A model generated the notes under the pieces. That model saw nothing but the letters and a program-made list of their open reading frames with translations, was not told where the DNA came from and searched no databases. DNA of 9,597 nucleotides from Holophagaceae bacterium UBA1801 (lineage in GTDB: Bacteria; Acidobacteriota; Holophagae; Holophagales; Holophagaceae), in NCBI GenBank assembly GCA_002319925.1, contig DCFP01000191.1, positions 23,554 through 33,150 on the forward strand, given 5' to 3'. The stretch's first letter is position 1. Each line of letters starts with the position of its first letter. This document shows, piece after piece, positions 1 through 6,742 of the stretch. A program made the translations under genes and the position numbers.

Positions 1-261
1 GTCCGGCGTGAACTGGATGCGCGCGTTGGTGCCCTGGAAGGCCTTGGCCAGGGCGCGGACCAGCAGTGTCTTGCCGAGACCCGGAACTCCTTCCAGCAGC
101 ACATGGCCGCCTGCGAAGAGGCTGGTCAGCACCTGGTCCACGACGGCCTGCTGACCGACGAGGGCCTTGCCGATTTCCATGCGCATGCGCTTGGCCAGAT
201 CGGAAGCCCAGGCCAGGCGCTCGGGATCCAGTTGTTGGGGGGTGAGGGTTTCGGTGGTCAT
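1..261 (-). CDS. MoxR-family AAA+ ATPase, N-terminal part (runs off left edge)
   Basis: The 87 visible residues are the start of a MoxR-type AAA+ ATPase, a cytosolic chaperone-like ATPase thought to help assemble or activate partner complexes, often membrane-bound or cofactor-containing. A short N-terminal helix region leads into the family signature ALVGQQAVVDQVL (about residues 33-45). The Walker A P-loop GVPGLGKT follows at residues 58-65, then the LVRALAKAF helix and the RIQFTPD strand typical of MoxR. Walker B, sensor and lid lie outside the window. The ATG at 261-259 overlaps the TGA of the upstream DUF4350 gene (ATGA). A Shine-Dalgarno AGGAAA lies 5 nt upstream, inside that gene. It is the last visible gene of the RDD-SpoIIM-DUF4129-DUF4350 operon. 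In related clusters a DUF58 gene often follows, which would lie off the left edge. The family call is very secure; the client is unknown. Confidence 0.95.
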   Translation of the reverse strand, partial: MTTETLTPQQLDPERLAWASDLAKRMRMEIGKALVGQQAVVDQVLTSLFAGGHVLLEGVPGLGKTLLVRALAKAFQGTNARIQFTPD

Positions 262-1454
262 AGTTGTTTCCTGATAAGGTCCAAGGTCTGAATCGCTTCG
301 GTGAATTCACGAGGTTCGCGGAGGTTGTCCTTGTGCAAGGCTCTGGCGATGCGGTCCTCGGCGAGGCCAGAGAATTCCGCGAGTCGCGCGCACAATTCGT
401 GGGGATCCAGGTGTCCCCAGCCGGGATGGACCCGGTGGATCCTGGAAAGGGTGGCTTCCCGCGCGGATCGCAGCAGGGAGACGCCCTGCCGCTGGGCCCA
501 CTGGAACCGGCCGCAGGCCAGGAGGTGCTCCAGCAAACTGCGCCGTCCCTCCACTGGGTCAGGCACGCGCGGGCCGAATCGCGCGGCGGCTTGCCAGAGG
601 CTGATGCACACGAGGATGGCGAAGGAAATCATGATCATCCACGCGTTGTCCCGGAGCCACGTCCAGAGGGAAGGGGGCTCCTCCCGGTAGACGATCCAGA
701 CGCGATTGCCGCTGGCCCAATCCGTGGCCAGCGCCGAAAGGAAGCCCGCATGGTCCTCCTCCGCGATGCTGCCGTTGGCGATGCAGGCGAGGCTGGTGCA
801 GAGAATGACGCGACCATCCCCAAGGTCGTACTGCAGCATCTTGATGCCGGAATCGTTCTTCGCGGAGCGAGTGGCTTGCCCGCTCCAGTCGAGGAGCTCT
901 TCCCAAGCCCCCACGCGCACCTTGTAGGTATGGCCGTCCAGATCCACGGTCAGGTCCCGGTTCTTTTCGTCAAAATCCTTCGTATCGGTGCCGGTGGCTG
1001 GATTGCCGCCGATGTTGGCTTCCAGGTTCTGCTTCTCGCGGGTCCAGATGAGCCGCGCGCCTACGGCCCGGAAAAGGGGATCCTGGGTCTCTCCCGCCTC
1101 GCGGGATTCAGGAGTGAGGCCTTCCACGATGAGCAATCCCCCTTTCTTGACCCAGTTGATCAAGTCGGAAGCCTGTCCCGGGGACATGGCCACTTGCCGT
1201 CGCGGCAGGATCAGAACATCGTTCTTTCCCGGTGCGCGCCGGCCCACGGGAAGCCCACGGATCGAGGATGTCCGCTGCCCCATTCGCTCCAGGAGCCGCT
1301 GGGCCGCCAGGAAGTCATTGACCCTCGCCTCGCCCGAGTAGCCCACCCAGACATCCTGTTCGGACCACTCCAGCTTGCCCCAAAGAGCCCAGGTGATGAG
1401 GCCCGCCACGGCCAGAATGATGCCCACCACGATCGCGATGCGTGCCCCTCTCAT
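258..1454 (-). CDS. DUF4350-domain membrane protein of the MoxR cluster
   Basis: This 398-residue protein has one N-terminal membrane segment (about residues 5-25), a soluble domain of about 235 residues, a second membrane segment (about 270-290) and a cytoplasmic C-terminal tail. The soluble part has the DUF4350/GldG-like layout: R44, N46 and F48 followed by LLERMG, then DVLILPRR (79-86), INWVKKGGLLIVEG (99-112) and GDGRVILCTS (212-221). The region right after the second membrane segment, FGPRVPDPVEGRRSLLEHL (293-311), is typical of such proteins in MoxR clusters. Biochemical function is unknown; by layout it presents a sugar-binding-like or ABC-accessory-like fold outside the membrane. The start ATG overlaps the DUF4129 stop (ATGA), with GAGG 6 nt upstream. 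Its own TGA overlaps the MoxR ATG. Family call is good; no catalytic residues can be assigned. Confidence 0.85.
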   Translation of the reverse strand: MRGARIAIVVGIILAVAGLITWALWGKLEWSEQDVWVGYSGEARVNDFLAAQRLLERMGQRTSSIRGLPVGRRAPGKNDVLILPRRQVAMSPGQASDLINWVKKGGLLIVEGLTPESREAGETQDPLFRAVGARLIWTREKQNLEANIGGNPATGTDTKDFDEKNRDLTVDLDGHTYKVRVGAWEELLDWSGQATRSAKNDSGIKMLQYDLGDGRVILCTSLACIANGSIAEEDHAGFLSALATDWASGNRVWIVYREEPPSLWTWLRDNAWMIMISFAILVCISLWQAAARFGPRVPDPVEGRRSLLEHLLACGRFQWAQRQGVSLLRSAREATLSRIHRVHPGWGHLDPHELCARLAEFSGLAEDRIARALHKDNLREPREFTEAIQTLDLIRKQL

Positions 1455-2914
1455 GGACGCACCTCGTCCGCGGTTTCACGGAAGTGTGCCGACCACTCCG
1501 CGCAAAGCGCCTCGGCACCGGGTTCCGGCGCGAGGTCCGCGTAAGCCACCCGGAGCCAGGTGCGCGTCAAGCGCCCGAAGTAGTCGGAGGAAGGCTGGGG
1601 CAGCACTTCGCGGGCCTTCCTCAGGCAGTCTCCTTCCGTGGCGCCGCGTGAAAGGGGAATCCGGTGATGATGCACCAGCTGTGCCAGCGCCCCTCGGTAG
1701 AGTAGGGCTAAAGCGGCCCGGATCCGACCTTCCGCCCACAATCTGGCGGCGACTTGCGCCAGGCCGGGAGGCAACGCCTCCGGCCGAATATCCATGCCAA
1801 AGAGGGTCTCCGGCAGCTCTTCTTCGGAGGTGATTCTCAAGCGGCTCGTGAGGAACTGGCGATTCCTCCAGATGACGTACAGGAGCGCGGCCACCGCAGT
1901 GCCAATGACAGCCCACTTCGCGAGCACCGCCAGGAATTTCAGGAAGGGCATCAATGCCGGCGAGATCGACACATCCCGGGGATTTTCCTTTTGGGGCTGG
2001 CTCTTCCAGTGCAGTCCCTTCTCCTTGCGCTTGACCTGGAATTCAGGTTGCTTGAGGACTTCCGCCAGGGCTTCCTTGGGATCGGGTTTGGGGGGCGCGG
2101 CTTGCAGGTGCATGGGGAAGGTCAGGAACCCGAGCAGCAGCAATAGCGCGATGCCCCGGCCCAGTGCCTTTGAGACCCGTGCGGCTATCTTGCGGAAGGT
2201 CACTTCCAGATCCCAGCCTTCCAGCTCGACCCGGCGGTTCAGATAGAGTGCGAATCCGCCTGCCACATAGAAGGGCTCCAGCAGCGTGATGGAAATGATC
2301 GGGATCACGCTCAGGAGCACGTCCAGCCAGTGGATGCGATCGGAGCCCGATCCGAAGACCGCGTTTCCGAGATTGAAATCCACGTTCGTGGGCGTGAGCA
2401 GGGCGATCCCGAACATGAAGCTGGAAAAGATCACCGCGTGGAACAGGAAGCAGACCACCGTGAGGAAGATGGCCTGGCCACGGCCTCTGCGCAGGAGAAT
2501 GTCGCAGCGTTTCCGGAACCCGATGCCAGGCTGTTCTTCCAGCTGCCACACCGGCAGCACGAAGCTGCGCTGGGGGCTCAGGCGGCGCCAGGACAGGGTC
2601 GCGAAGAATCCGTGGCGCATGAGCCGGGGCAGGTGCCTCAAGGTTTCCGCGAAGCCTGGCACCTCTCCGAAGGTCGCCTTGGCGAGCACGTGCAGCACGA
2701 TGCGATCCAGAGCGGGATTCAGCCACCAGATCACCAGGGGCGGCAGCCAGAGGTGGTTCCAGAAGAGGATGTAGAGCAGCGCCGTGATGGGAATCACCAC
2801 GGTCAGCCACACGGCCATCACGGCCTTCCAGTGGGTTCGGATCAGAATGAAGCCGAGATCCACGGCTTCCCAGGGATCCCTCAAGCGGATGGCCATGCCG
2901 GGTTGTTCAAACAC
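1451..2914 (-). CDS. Multi-spanning membrane protein with C-terminal DUF4129 domain
   Basis: I chose the GTG at 2914 rather than an upstream start, because it has a GGGGAGG Shine-Dalgarno 4 nt upstream and overlaps the SpoIIM stop by only 8 bases. An ATG six codons downstream is the alternative but lies too far from the Shine-Dalgarno. The 487-residue product has hydrophobic segments near residues 30-52, 58-75, 148-173, 196-225, 253-271 and 326-348. A charged linker (about 272-318) precedes the last one. The C-terminal cytosolic part (about 385-480) has the DUF4129 pattern: ARLWAEGRIRAALALLYRGAL, the polar HHHRIPLSRGAT turn, then a helix ending LRVAYAD. DUF4129 proteins recur beside MoxR ATPases and transglutaminase-like or SpoIIM proteins, but the function is not established. 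It sits between the SpoIIM and DUF4350 genes and overlaps both. Confidence 0.85.
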   Translation of the reverse strand: MFEQPGMAIRLRDPWEAVDLGFILIRTHWKAVMAVWLTVVIPITALLYILFWNHLWLPPLVIWWLNPALDRIVLHVLAKATFGEVPGFAETLRHLPRLMRHGFFATLSWRRLSPQRSFVLPVWQLEEQPGIGFRKRCDILLRRGRGQAIFLTVVCFLFHAVIFSSFMFGIALLTPTNVDFNLGNAVFGSGSDRIHWLDVLLSVIPIISITLLEPFYVAGGFALYLNRRVELEGWDLEVTFRKIAARVSKALGRGIALLLLLGFLTFPMHLQAAPPKPDPKEALAEVLKQPEFQVKRKEKGLHWKSQPQKENPRDVSISPALMPFLKFLAVLAKWAVIGTAVAALLYVIWRNRQFLTSRLRITSEEELPETLFGMDIRPEALPPGLAQVAARLWAEGRIRAALALLYRGALAQLVHHHRIPLSRGATEGDCLRKAREVLPQPSSDYFGRLTRTWLRVAYADLAPEPGAEALCAEWSAHFRETADEVRP

Positions 2915-3878
2915 GGCGCCTCCCCGCGAAGAGGAAGTAGGCGAGGACCGAAGCCCAAAGGGTGCCGCCCACGGCGAATTTGGCGGCCACGGGCACCAGC
3001 GCGCTGGAGGACCAGAAGGCCTCGAAGAAGGCGGCGGCGAAGACCATGAAGCCCGCGCCATAGACCATGGACACGCCGTTCCGCGCGGCGTCCTTCATGG
3101 ATTGCAGCCGGGATTTGCGGCCGGGTGCAAGGAGCGCGAAACCCAGCTTCAGGCCCGTGGCACCAGCGAGGATCAGGCCCGTGACTTCCAGAGCGCTGTG
3201 CGTGACGACGAAGGGCCAGAAGTTGTGGCCCAGGCCCATCCGTGTGAGATGGCCTGCTACCGCGCCGCTGTCCAGACCGTTGAACAGCAGGAAGAAGATG
3301 GAGCCGAGGCCCAGCAGGAGGCCGCTCGCGAACACCTGGAAGGTGATGCGCACGTTGTTCCAGATGTAGAAACCGAACATAGTGAGGTCGGTATCCGATT
3401 CATCTTTCCGTCCGAATTTTTCGTTGCCCGATCGGTACATGTCCTCCATGCGCGCCAGGGACTGGGGATCCTCGATCAGGTAGGCGATTTCGGGATTCCT
3501 CTGGATGGAGAAGGTGAGGCCGCAGAACGGGACGTAGAACAGAGCCAATGCGAGGACCACCGGGCGCCAGTTGGAGCGCACGAGGCGGGGGAAACCCGCA
3601 AGCAGGAACCGCAGCCATTTCCTCTGGAGACCGGGCCGGACGCCGTACAGCGCGTGATGGCCCCGCAGGGACATCTCGTTGAGGCGCCGGATGAGGGCCG
3701 CGGTGTAGTGGCGTTCCCGTGCCAGAGCCAGGTGATGGCAGATCCTGCGGTAGCGCGCCGGGAAGTCCTCCGTGGGCACCGCTGCGCTGTAGCGGTGGCC
3801 GTGCCCGAGCTGCCCCAGGACCGCTTCGAAGGAAGCCCATTCCTCTTCATGGGCCGATTCAAAGGCCTCCTGCTTCAT
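2907..3878 (-). CDS. SpoIIM/DUF95-family integral membrane protein
   Basis: This 323-residue protein has a soluble N-terminal helical part (1-100, rich in charged and His residues) followed by about five membrane segments, near residues 107-125, 178-200, 222-250, 270-290 and 300-318. Family hallmarks are visible: FYIWNNVRITF (170-180) leading into FASGLLLGLGSIFFLLFNG (183-201), and THSALEVTGLILAGATGLKLG (226-246) with the conserved His-Glu pair. SpoIIM in Bacillus works in engulfment, but members of this family are common in non-sporulating bacteria inside MoxR/RDD clusters, so sporulation should not be inferred. The ATG overlaps the RDD stop (ATGA) with only a weak Shine-Dalgarno (GGGTGA), consistent with translational coupling. 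Its stop overlaps the GTG start of the DUF4129 gene. Family assignment is firm; molecular role is unknown. Confidence 0.9.
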   Translation of the reverse strand: MKQEAFESAHEEEWASFEAVLGQLGHGHRYSAAVPTEDFPARYRRICHHLALARERHYTAALIRRLNEMSLRGHHALYGVRPGLQRKWLRFLLAGFPRLVRSNWRPVVLALALFYVPFCGLTFSIQRNPEIAYLIEDPQSLARMEDMYRSGNEKFGRKDESDTDLTMFGFYIWNNVRITFQVFASGLLLGLGSIFFLLFNGLDSGAVAGHLTRMGLGHNFWPFVVTHSALEVTGLILAGATGLKLGFALLAPGRKSRLQSMKDAARNGVSMVYGAGFMVFAAAFFEAFWSSSALVPVAAKFAVGGTLWASVLAYFLFAGRRRV

Positions 3879-4579
3879 CGTTCACCCGCGTAGATGGAGG
3901 CCAGACGGCGGATGTGAACCACGGCGCCGTGGCCCCGGTGACCCACGATGGGTTCCAGGAGATCGGCCAGTTCCTCGGCCCGCTCAGAGGTGAGTTCACG
4001 GCTGCGAAACGAAAAGGCAACGAGGGCCTGCTGTTCCTCGAGGGTCAAGGGTACGGGGGGAAGGCTCGGCGTTTCTACGGTTTCCTCTTCGGGCACAGTG
4101 GTCGCCTTCGTTCTGCGCGGCATCCGCCGCTCCGCATAGACCACCAGCGTGCCCGCGGCCAGGTCTCCCAGTCGCTTGAAATCCTTCTGCATCAACATGC
4201 TCAGAAGACCCGCGCCGTAGAGCATGGGAAGGAAATCCACGACCCTCAAGAAGTTTCGAATGGTGGAGGGATACCAGCCCACGGGGGTGCCGTCGTCGCA
4301 CAACACGCGGATGCCCAGCGCCATCTTGCCCACGGTCTGCCCCTTGGCCAGCACCTCGAAGAAGACCGGGTAGAACCACTCCACGAGGAACATCAGGATG
4401 AGCCAGGCCGCCACGCCGAAGCCGCCGAGCAGGGGCAGAAACATGCCCATGCCGATGTAGAAGGCTACGCGGATGGCTGTATCAATGGCCCATGCGAGCG
4501 CACGCACGATGGGGCCGGCGAGTCTCAGCTCCAGCACCACCCCCTCGGGGGTCTCGATGGCCCGTGCGGAGTCGATCAT
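3875..4579 (-). CDS. RDD-family membrane protein, first gene of the MoxR operon
   Basis: This 234-residue protein carries an RDD domain: the first Arg-Asp pair is R26...D33 in GPIVRALAWAIDTAIR. QTVGKMALGIRV (81-92) and the third conserved element KRLGDLAAGT (135-144) follow. Membrane segments are seen near 28-50, 55-76 and 113-130. Beyond residue 150 comes a cytosolic tail not explained by the RDD domain: a basic/acidic linker, then TLEEQQALVAFSFRSRELTSERAEELADLLEPI, a predicted helical segment with LT.E.A..LA spacing, up to residue 234. RDD proteins are often called transporters or permease-like, but in this cluster a structural or assembly role is equally possible. The ATG at 4579 has no clear Shine-Dalgarno, unusual for this window. 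It is transcribed divergently from arcC and appears to lead the five-gene operon. Confidence 0.9.
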   Translation of the reverse strand: MIDSARAIETPEGVVLELRLAGPIVRALAWAIDTAIRVAFYIGMGMFLPLLGGFGVAAWLILMFLVEWFYPVFFEVLAKGQTVGKMALGIRVLCDDGTPVGWYPSTIRNFLRVVDFLPMLYGAGLLSMLMQKDFKRLGDLAAGTLVVYAERRMPRRTKATTVPEEETVETPSLPPVPLTLEEQQALVAFSFRSRELTSERAEELADLLEPIVGHRGHGAVVHIRRLASIYAGER

Positions 4580-4633
4580 CGGGGCGATGCCAGGCTTGGA
4601 TTGAGTCGGTTTTTACTAGGCAGAAAAATGGGC

Positions 4634-4661
4634 TTCACACCAATTCCTATGTCTGTAGAAT
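4634..4661 (+). promoter_or_regulatory. Sigma70-type promoter for arcC
   Basis: A -35 box TTCACA (4634-4639, 5 of 6 to consensus) and a -10 box TAGAAT (4656-4661, 5 of 6) are separated by 16 bp. Transcription would start near 4668, giving a leader of about 30 nt. This is prediction by eye only. Confidence 0.55.
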
Positions 4662-4686
4662 GAACGTTTTTCTTCGGCGACCCTAT

Positions 4687-4692
4687 AAGGAA
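4687..4692 (+). promoter_or_regulatory. Ribosome binding site of arcC
   Basis: AAGGAA ends 5 nt before the ATG at 4698. It fixes the chosen start and agrees with the family N-terminus (KKIALIAIGGNAL directly after Met-Ser). Confidence 0.7.
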
Positions 4693-4697
4693 ACCAC

Positions 4698-5645
4698 ATG
4701 TCCAAGAAAATTGCCCTCATTGCGATCGGCGGAAACGCCCTTTTGAAAGAAAACGAGCGCGGTCTCCAGGAGGAGCAGCTCGAAAACGCCCGGGAATGCG
4801 CGGAGATGTTCGGCAATGTGATCAAGGCGGGGTTCTCCCTCTGCGTCGTCCACGGCAACGGCCCCCAGGTGGGAAACATCCTCATCCAGCAGGAGGAGGC
4901 CGCCAACCGGATTCCTCCCTACACCCTCGACATCTGTGATGCCATGACCCAGGGTTCCATGGGCTACATGATCGAGCGTCTGCTCATCAACCGGCTCAAC
5001 TACATGAACCTGAAAATCCCCGTCACCACCGTCCTCACCGAAGTGGTCGTGGACAAGGACGACGCCGGTTTCAAGAATCCCACCAAGCCCGTGGGGCCCT
5101 TCTACAAGGAGTTCCGCGCCCTGGAGCTGATGAAGGAGAAGCGCTGGCACATGAAGGAAGACGCGGGTCGCGGCTGGCGCAAGGTCGTACCCTCACCCAA
5201 GCCCGTGGAGATCGTCCAGCTGGATGCAGTCAAACTCCTGCTGGAAGCCGGGCATTGCGTCATCGCTGGGGGGGGCGGCGGTATTCCCGTCATCAAGGAT
5301 GCCTCGGGTCTGCTCGTGGGTGTGGAGGCGGTCATCGACAAGGACCGGCTCTCCTCGCTCCTGGCCGAACAGCTGGGCGCCGACACCTACGTGATCCTCA
5401 CGGGCGTGCCCAAGGTCGCCCTGGACTTCGGCAAGCCCACCCAGCGCTGGGTCGATCGCATGACTGTCAGCGAGGCCGCCAAGCACATGGCCGATGGACA
5501 GTTCCCGGCCGGCTCCATGGGACCCAAGATCGAATCCGCCCTCAACTTCATCAAGGCCGGTGGCCACGAGGTTCTGATCACCTCGCCCGAAGCCCTCGAG
5601 CGAGAGGATTACGCAAAGGTGGGAACCCGCATCGTCCGCGATTGA
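4698..5645 (+). CDS. arcC: Carbamate kinase
   Basis: This 315-residue enzyme of the amino-acid kinase family transfers phosphate from carbamoyl phosphate to ADP, giving ATP and carbamate (breaking down to ammonia and CO2), in the cytosol. The length matches the family norm. Visible motifs are AIGGNAL (9-15), HGNGPQVGN (52-60), MTQGSMGYM (83-91), FKNPTKPVGPF (125-135), GWRKVVPSPKP (159-169), the glycine-rich VIAGGGGGIPV (188-198), VEAVIDKD (209-216) and GSMGPKI (272-278). All are characteristic of true carbamate kinases rather than glutamate or UMP kinases. In fermenters it usually sits with arginine deiminase and ornithine carbamoyltransferase (arginine catabolism), or with purine/allantoin or agmatine genes. 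None of these is present here, so the source of carbamoyl phosphate is not shown. It has its own promoter and is followed by a strong hairpin. Confidence 0.96.
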   Translation: MSKKIALIAIGGNALLKENERGLQEEQLENARECAEMFGNVIKAGFSLCVVHGNGPQVGNILIQQEEAANRIPPYTLDICDAMTQGSMGYMIERLLINRLNYMNLKIPVTTVLTEVVVDKDDAGFKNPTKPVGPFYKEFRALELMKEKRWHMKEDAGRGWRKVVPSPKPVEIVQLDAVKLLLEAGHCVIAGGGGGIPVIKDASGLLVGVEAVIDKDRLSSLLAEQLGADTYVILTGVPKVALDFGKPTQRWVDRMTVSEAAKHMADGQFPAGSMGPKIESALNFIKAGGHEVLITSPEALEREDYAKVGTRIVRD

Positions 5646-5664
5646 GCGCGATCCGGTATCCATG

Positions 5665-5699
5665 ACGGGCACGGATGAGGCACACTCATCCGTGCCCGT
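5665..5699 (+). terminator. Perfect 15-bp stem hairpin after arcC
   Basis: ACGGGCACGGATGAG (5665-5679) is followed by the 5-nt loop GCACA and the exact complement CTCATCCGTGCCCGT (5685-5699). It begins 20 nt after the arcC stop and ends 17 nt before the yciI-like ATG. There is no good U-tract after it (TCCCGTTTGG), so it is a U-poor terminator or an mRNA-stabilising or attenuating structure in the leader of the next gene. The inverted repeat is certain; the role is inferred. Confidence 0.7.
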
Positions 5700-5707
5700 T
5701 CCCGTTT

Positions 5708-5713
5708 GGAGAG
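5708..5713 (+). promoter_or_regulatory. Ribosome binding site deciding the YciI-family start
   Basis: GGAGAG ends 3 nt before the ATG at 5717. An in-frame ATG at 5675 lies inside the stem of the preceding hairpin and has no Shine-Dalgarno, so I use 5717, which also matches the family N-terminus MYAIAIIRY. Confidence 0.65.
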
Positions 5714-5716
5714 CCC

Positions 5717-6010
5717 ATGTACGCCATCGCCATCATCCGCTACCGCAAGTCCCTGGAAGAGGTGCTGAAGGTCGTTGAAGTCCACCGGGCCTACCTGCGG
5801 AGCCTGCAGGAGAAGGGCATCCTGCTGGCCTCCGGGCCCGTGGATCCCCGCAACGGAGGTGCGCTCATCCTGCGCGTTTCCGAGGGTGACGTGCTTGGTG
5901 CCCTGGACCGCATCCGCGACGAGGACCCCTTCACCAAGGCCGGCGTGGCTCAGTATGAGCTGCTGCCGTGGCTTCCCAACATCGGGAAGGAAGCCCTGGA
6001 TCGCGTCTAG
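5717..6010 (+). CDS. YciI-family small protein
   Basis: This 97-residue protein has the YCII-related dimeric alpha/beta-barrel fold. It begins with the strand MYAIAIIRY, then the helix carrying the conserved His23 (VHRAYLRSL), GILLASGPVDP (34-44), the ILRVSEGD strand (51-58), and DRIRDEDPFTKAGVAQYELLPW (64-85) with the conserved Asp near residue 70. The His and Asp form the putative active site in this family. Most members have no proven reaction; some related proteins act as dehalogenase-like or lactone-processing enzymes. It lies 71 bp downstream of arcC on the same strand, with the hairpin between, so it may depend on read-through or on a promoter not visible to me. Convergent with the next gene, with only 13 bp between stops. 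Confidence 0.88.
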   Translation: MYAIAIIRYRKSLEEVLKVVEVHRAYLRSLQEKGILLASGPVDPRNGGALILRVSEGDVLGALDRIRDEDPFTKAGVAQYELLPWLPNIGKEALDRV

Positions 6011-6023
6011 CGGCCGTTCGCTC

Positions 6024-6524
6024 TCAACGTTTCGGCCGGTTCTCCTTGACTCCGTAGGGCCAGACTCCGCCGCCGGGCACGAGTCCTTCCTTCGCGCCAT
6101 GGGCTCCGCCGCCCAAGGATCCCAGGGGGGAATGGCGTTTGGCCGGATCTCCCATCGTAGGGGCTTGAGTTTCGCCGAGGGATGGGTCCGATGGGTCGAG
6201 ACTGCGCGGTGGCGCGTGGGGATCATCGAATCCAGGGCCCAGCTCACGGAGAGCCAGGCATCGGTGGTAGAGCAAGTGCGAGAGATACTGATGGCGGTCC
6301 ATCTTCATCGCCTCCCGATCAGCCTCCAGCTGGGCAATGGCGGCTTCCGGCAGTGAGAAGTAGGTCAGGAAACCATGAAGAATCCTGAGCACGAATGCGG
6401 TCAGATCAAGGCCACGGAGATGGGCCTCTCTCCCGAGCAGATTCACGAGTTCCCGTGGCATGCGGAAGGTCCGGACGACCTTGTTGCCGGAGAGGGCTTC
6501 TGGATCGATGTCGGGGAGGCTCAT
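6024..6524 (-). CDS. Ribbon-helix-helix-like protein with tandem repeat units; putative DNA-binding regulator
   Basis: I do not recognise a named family for this 166-residue protein. Residues 14-50 fit one ribbon-helix-helix unit: basic strand KVVRTFRMP, helix RELVNLLGREAHLRG, then LDLTAFVLRILH. Residues 54-89 align to 18-53 without gaps at offset 36 (F20/F56, M22/L58, P23/P59, V27/I63, L30/L66, L39/M75, D40/D76, F44/Y80, V45/L81, I48/L84, L49/L85), suggesting a second, degenerate unit. The second strand lacks the basic residues of the first. From about residue 98 to the end the chain is rich in Pro, Gly, Asp and Ser with a basic end (KENRPKR), so likely disordered. No clear Shine-Dalgarno precedes the ATG. 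Divergent from the MIP channel gene at 6758, with a repeat-bearing intergenic region between; a local regulator role is inference. Confidence 0.7.
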   Translation of the reverse strand: MSLPDIDPEALSGNKVVRTFRMPRELVNLLGREAHLRGLDLTAFVLRILHGFLTYFSLPEAAIAQLEADREAMKMDRHQYLSHLLYHRCLALRELGPGFDDPHAPPRSLDPSDPSLGETQAPTMGDPAKRHSPLGSLGGGAHGAKEGLVPGGGVWPYGVKENRPKR

Positions 6525-6630
6525 GGAAGCGGTTTCAGTCGGGGATGAACCGGTGGGATTTCATGCATGATAGCCGCCGGACTGCGGGGGACATGCTGTT
6601 TATTGAGCCACTGTCAGGAAAATCAATGAG

Positions 6631-6649
6631 CGTAATACATTCGTAATAC
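6631..6649. repeat. Direct repeat CGTAATAC, 11-bp period; putative operator
   Basis: CGTAATAC occurs at 6631-6638 and again at 6642-6649, one helical turn apart. Each copy contains GTAATAC, a near-palindrome, and the outer bases GCGTA...TACGC also form a dyad. The centre (about 6640) lies about 65 bp upstream of the predicted start of the MIP transcript, a usual place for an activator site. Ribbon-helix-helix proteins commonly bind short sites repeated about one turn apart, and such a gene lies next door. The binding protein is not known. Confidence 0.5.
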
Positions 6650-6668
6650 GCCCATATAGGTCCTTGTA

Positions 6669-6698
6669 TTGATAGTTTTAAAAACACAATTTTATGAT
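6669..6698 (+). promoter_or_regulatory. Sigma70-type promoter for the first MIP gene
   Basis: The -35 box TTGATA (6669-6674, 5 of 6) and the -10 box TATGAT (6693-6698, 5 of 6) are 18 bp apart with an A/T-rich spacer. Predicted start is near 6705, leaving a leader of about 50 nt. Prediction by eye. Confidence 0.6.
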
Positions 6699-6742
6699 TT
6701 CCATTTTGAGCGCGCTTGATTTAATCGGTCCCAATTTCCAAC

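Larger units (their letters stand above)
4580..4697. promoter_or_regulatory. Divergent intergenic region between the RDD operon and arcC
   Basis: These 118 bp are AT-richer than their surroundings and must hold promoters for both directions. The plus-strand promoter is clear and listed separately. On the minus strand I find only a poor candidate (TTGGTG with TAGTAA 19 bp away), so the operon promoter is not assigned. No strong hairpin or operator repeat is visible here. Confidence 0.6.

Noticed and set aside
264..1544. Long open frame on the plus strand opposite the DUF4350 gene
   Set aside because: Its translation shows no family features and mirrors a strongly supported minus-strand gene; long antisense frames are expected at high GC.
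2915..3061. N-terminal extension of the DUF4129 protein to an ATG at 3061
   Set aside because: It would overlap the SpoIIM gene by 155 bases and adds Ser/Pro-rich sequence unlike a real N-terminus; the GTG at 2914 has a Shine-Dalgarno.
2907..3878. Sporulation gene cluster
   Set aside because: SpoIIM/DUF95 homologs occur widely in non-sporulating bacteria in MoxR clusters; no other sporulation gene is present.
2784..3893. Long open frame on the plus strand opposite the SpoIIM and DUF4129 genes
   Set aside because: Composition is His/Glu/Gln/Gly-rich without recognisable motifs, as typical for shadows of membrane-protein genes; the minus-strand genes have clear families.
6011..6038. CGGCCG pair as a bidirectional terminator between convergent genes
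   Set aside because: Only 6 bp of stem, each arm itself palindromic, a 16-nt loop and no U-tract on either side; and it lies partly inside the RHH-like gene.
6601..6720. Att site or mobile-element boundary suggested by the AT-rich dip
   Set aside because: No integrase, target duplication or terminal repeats; a promoter/operator region explains the composition.
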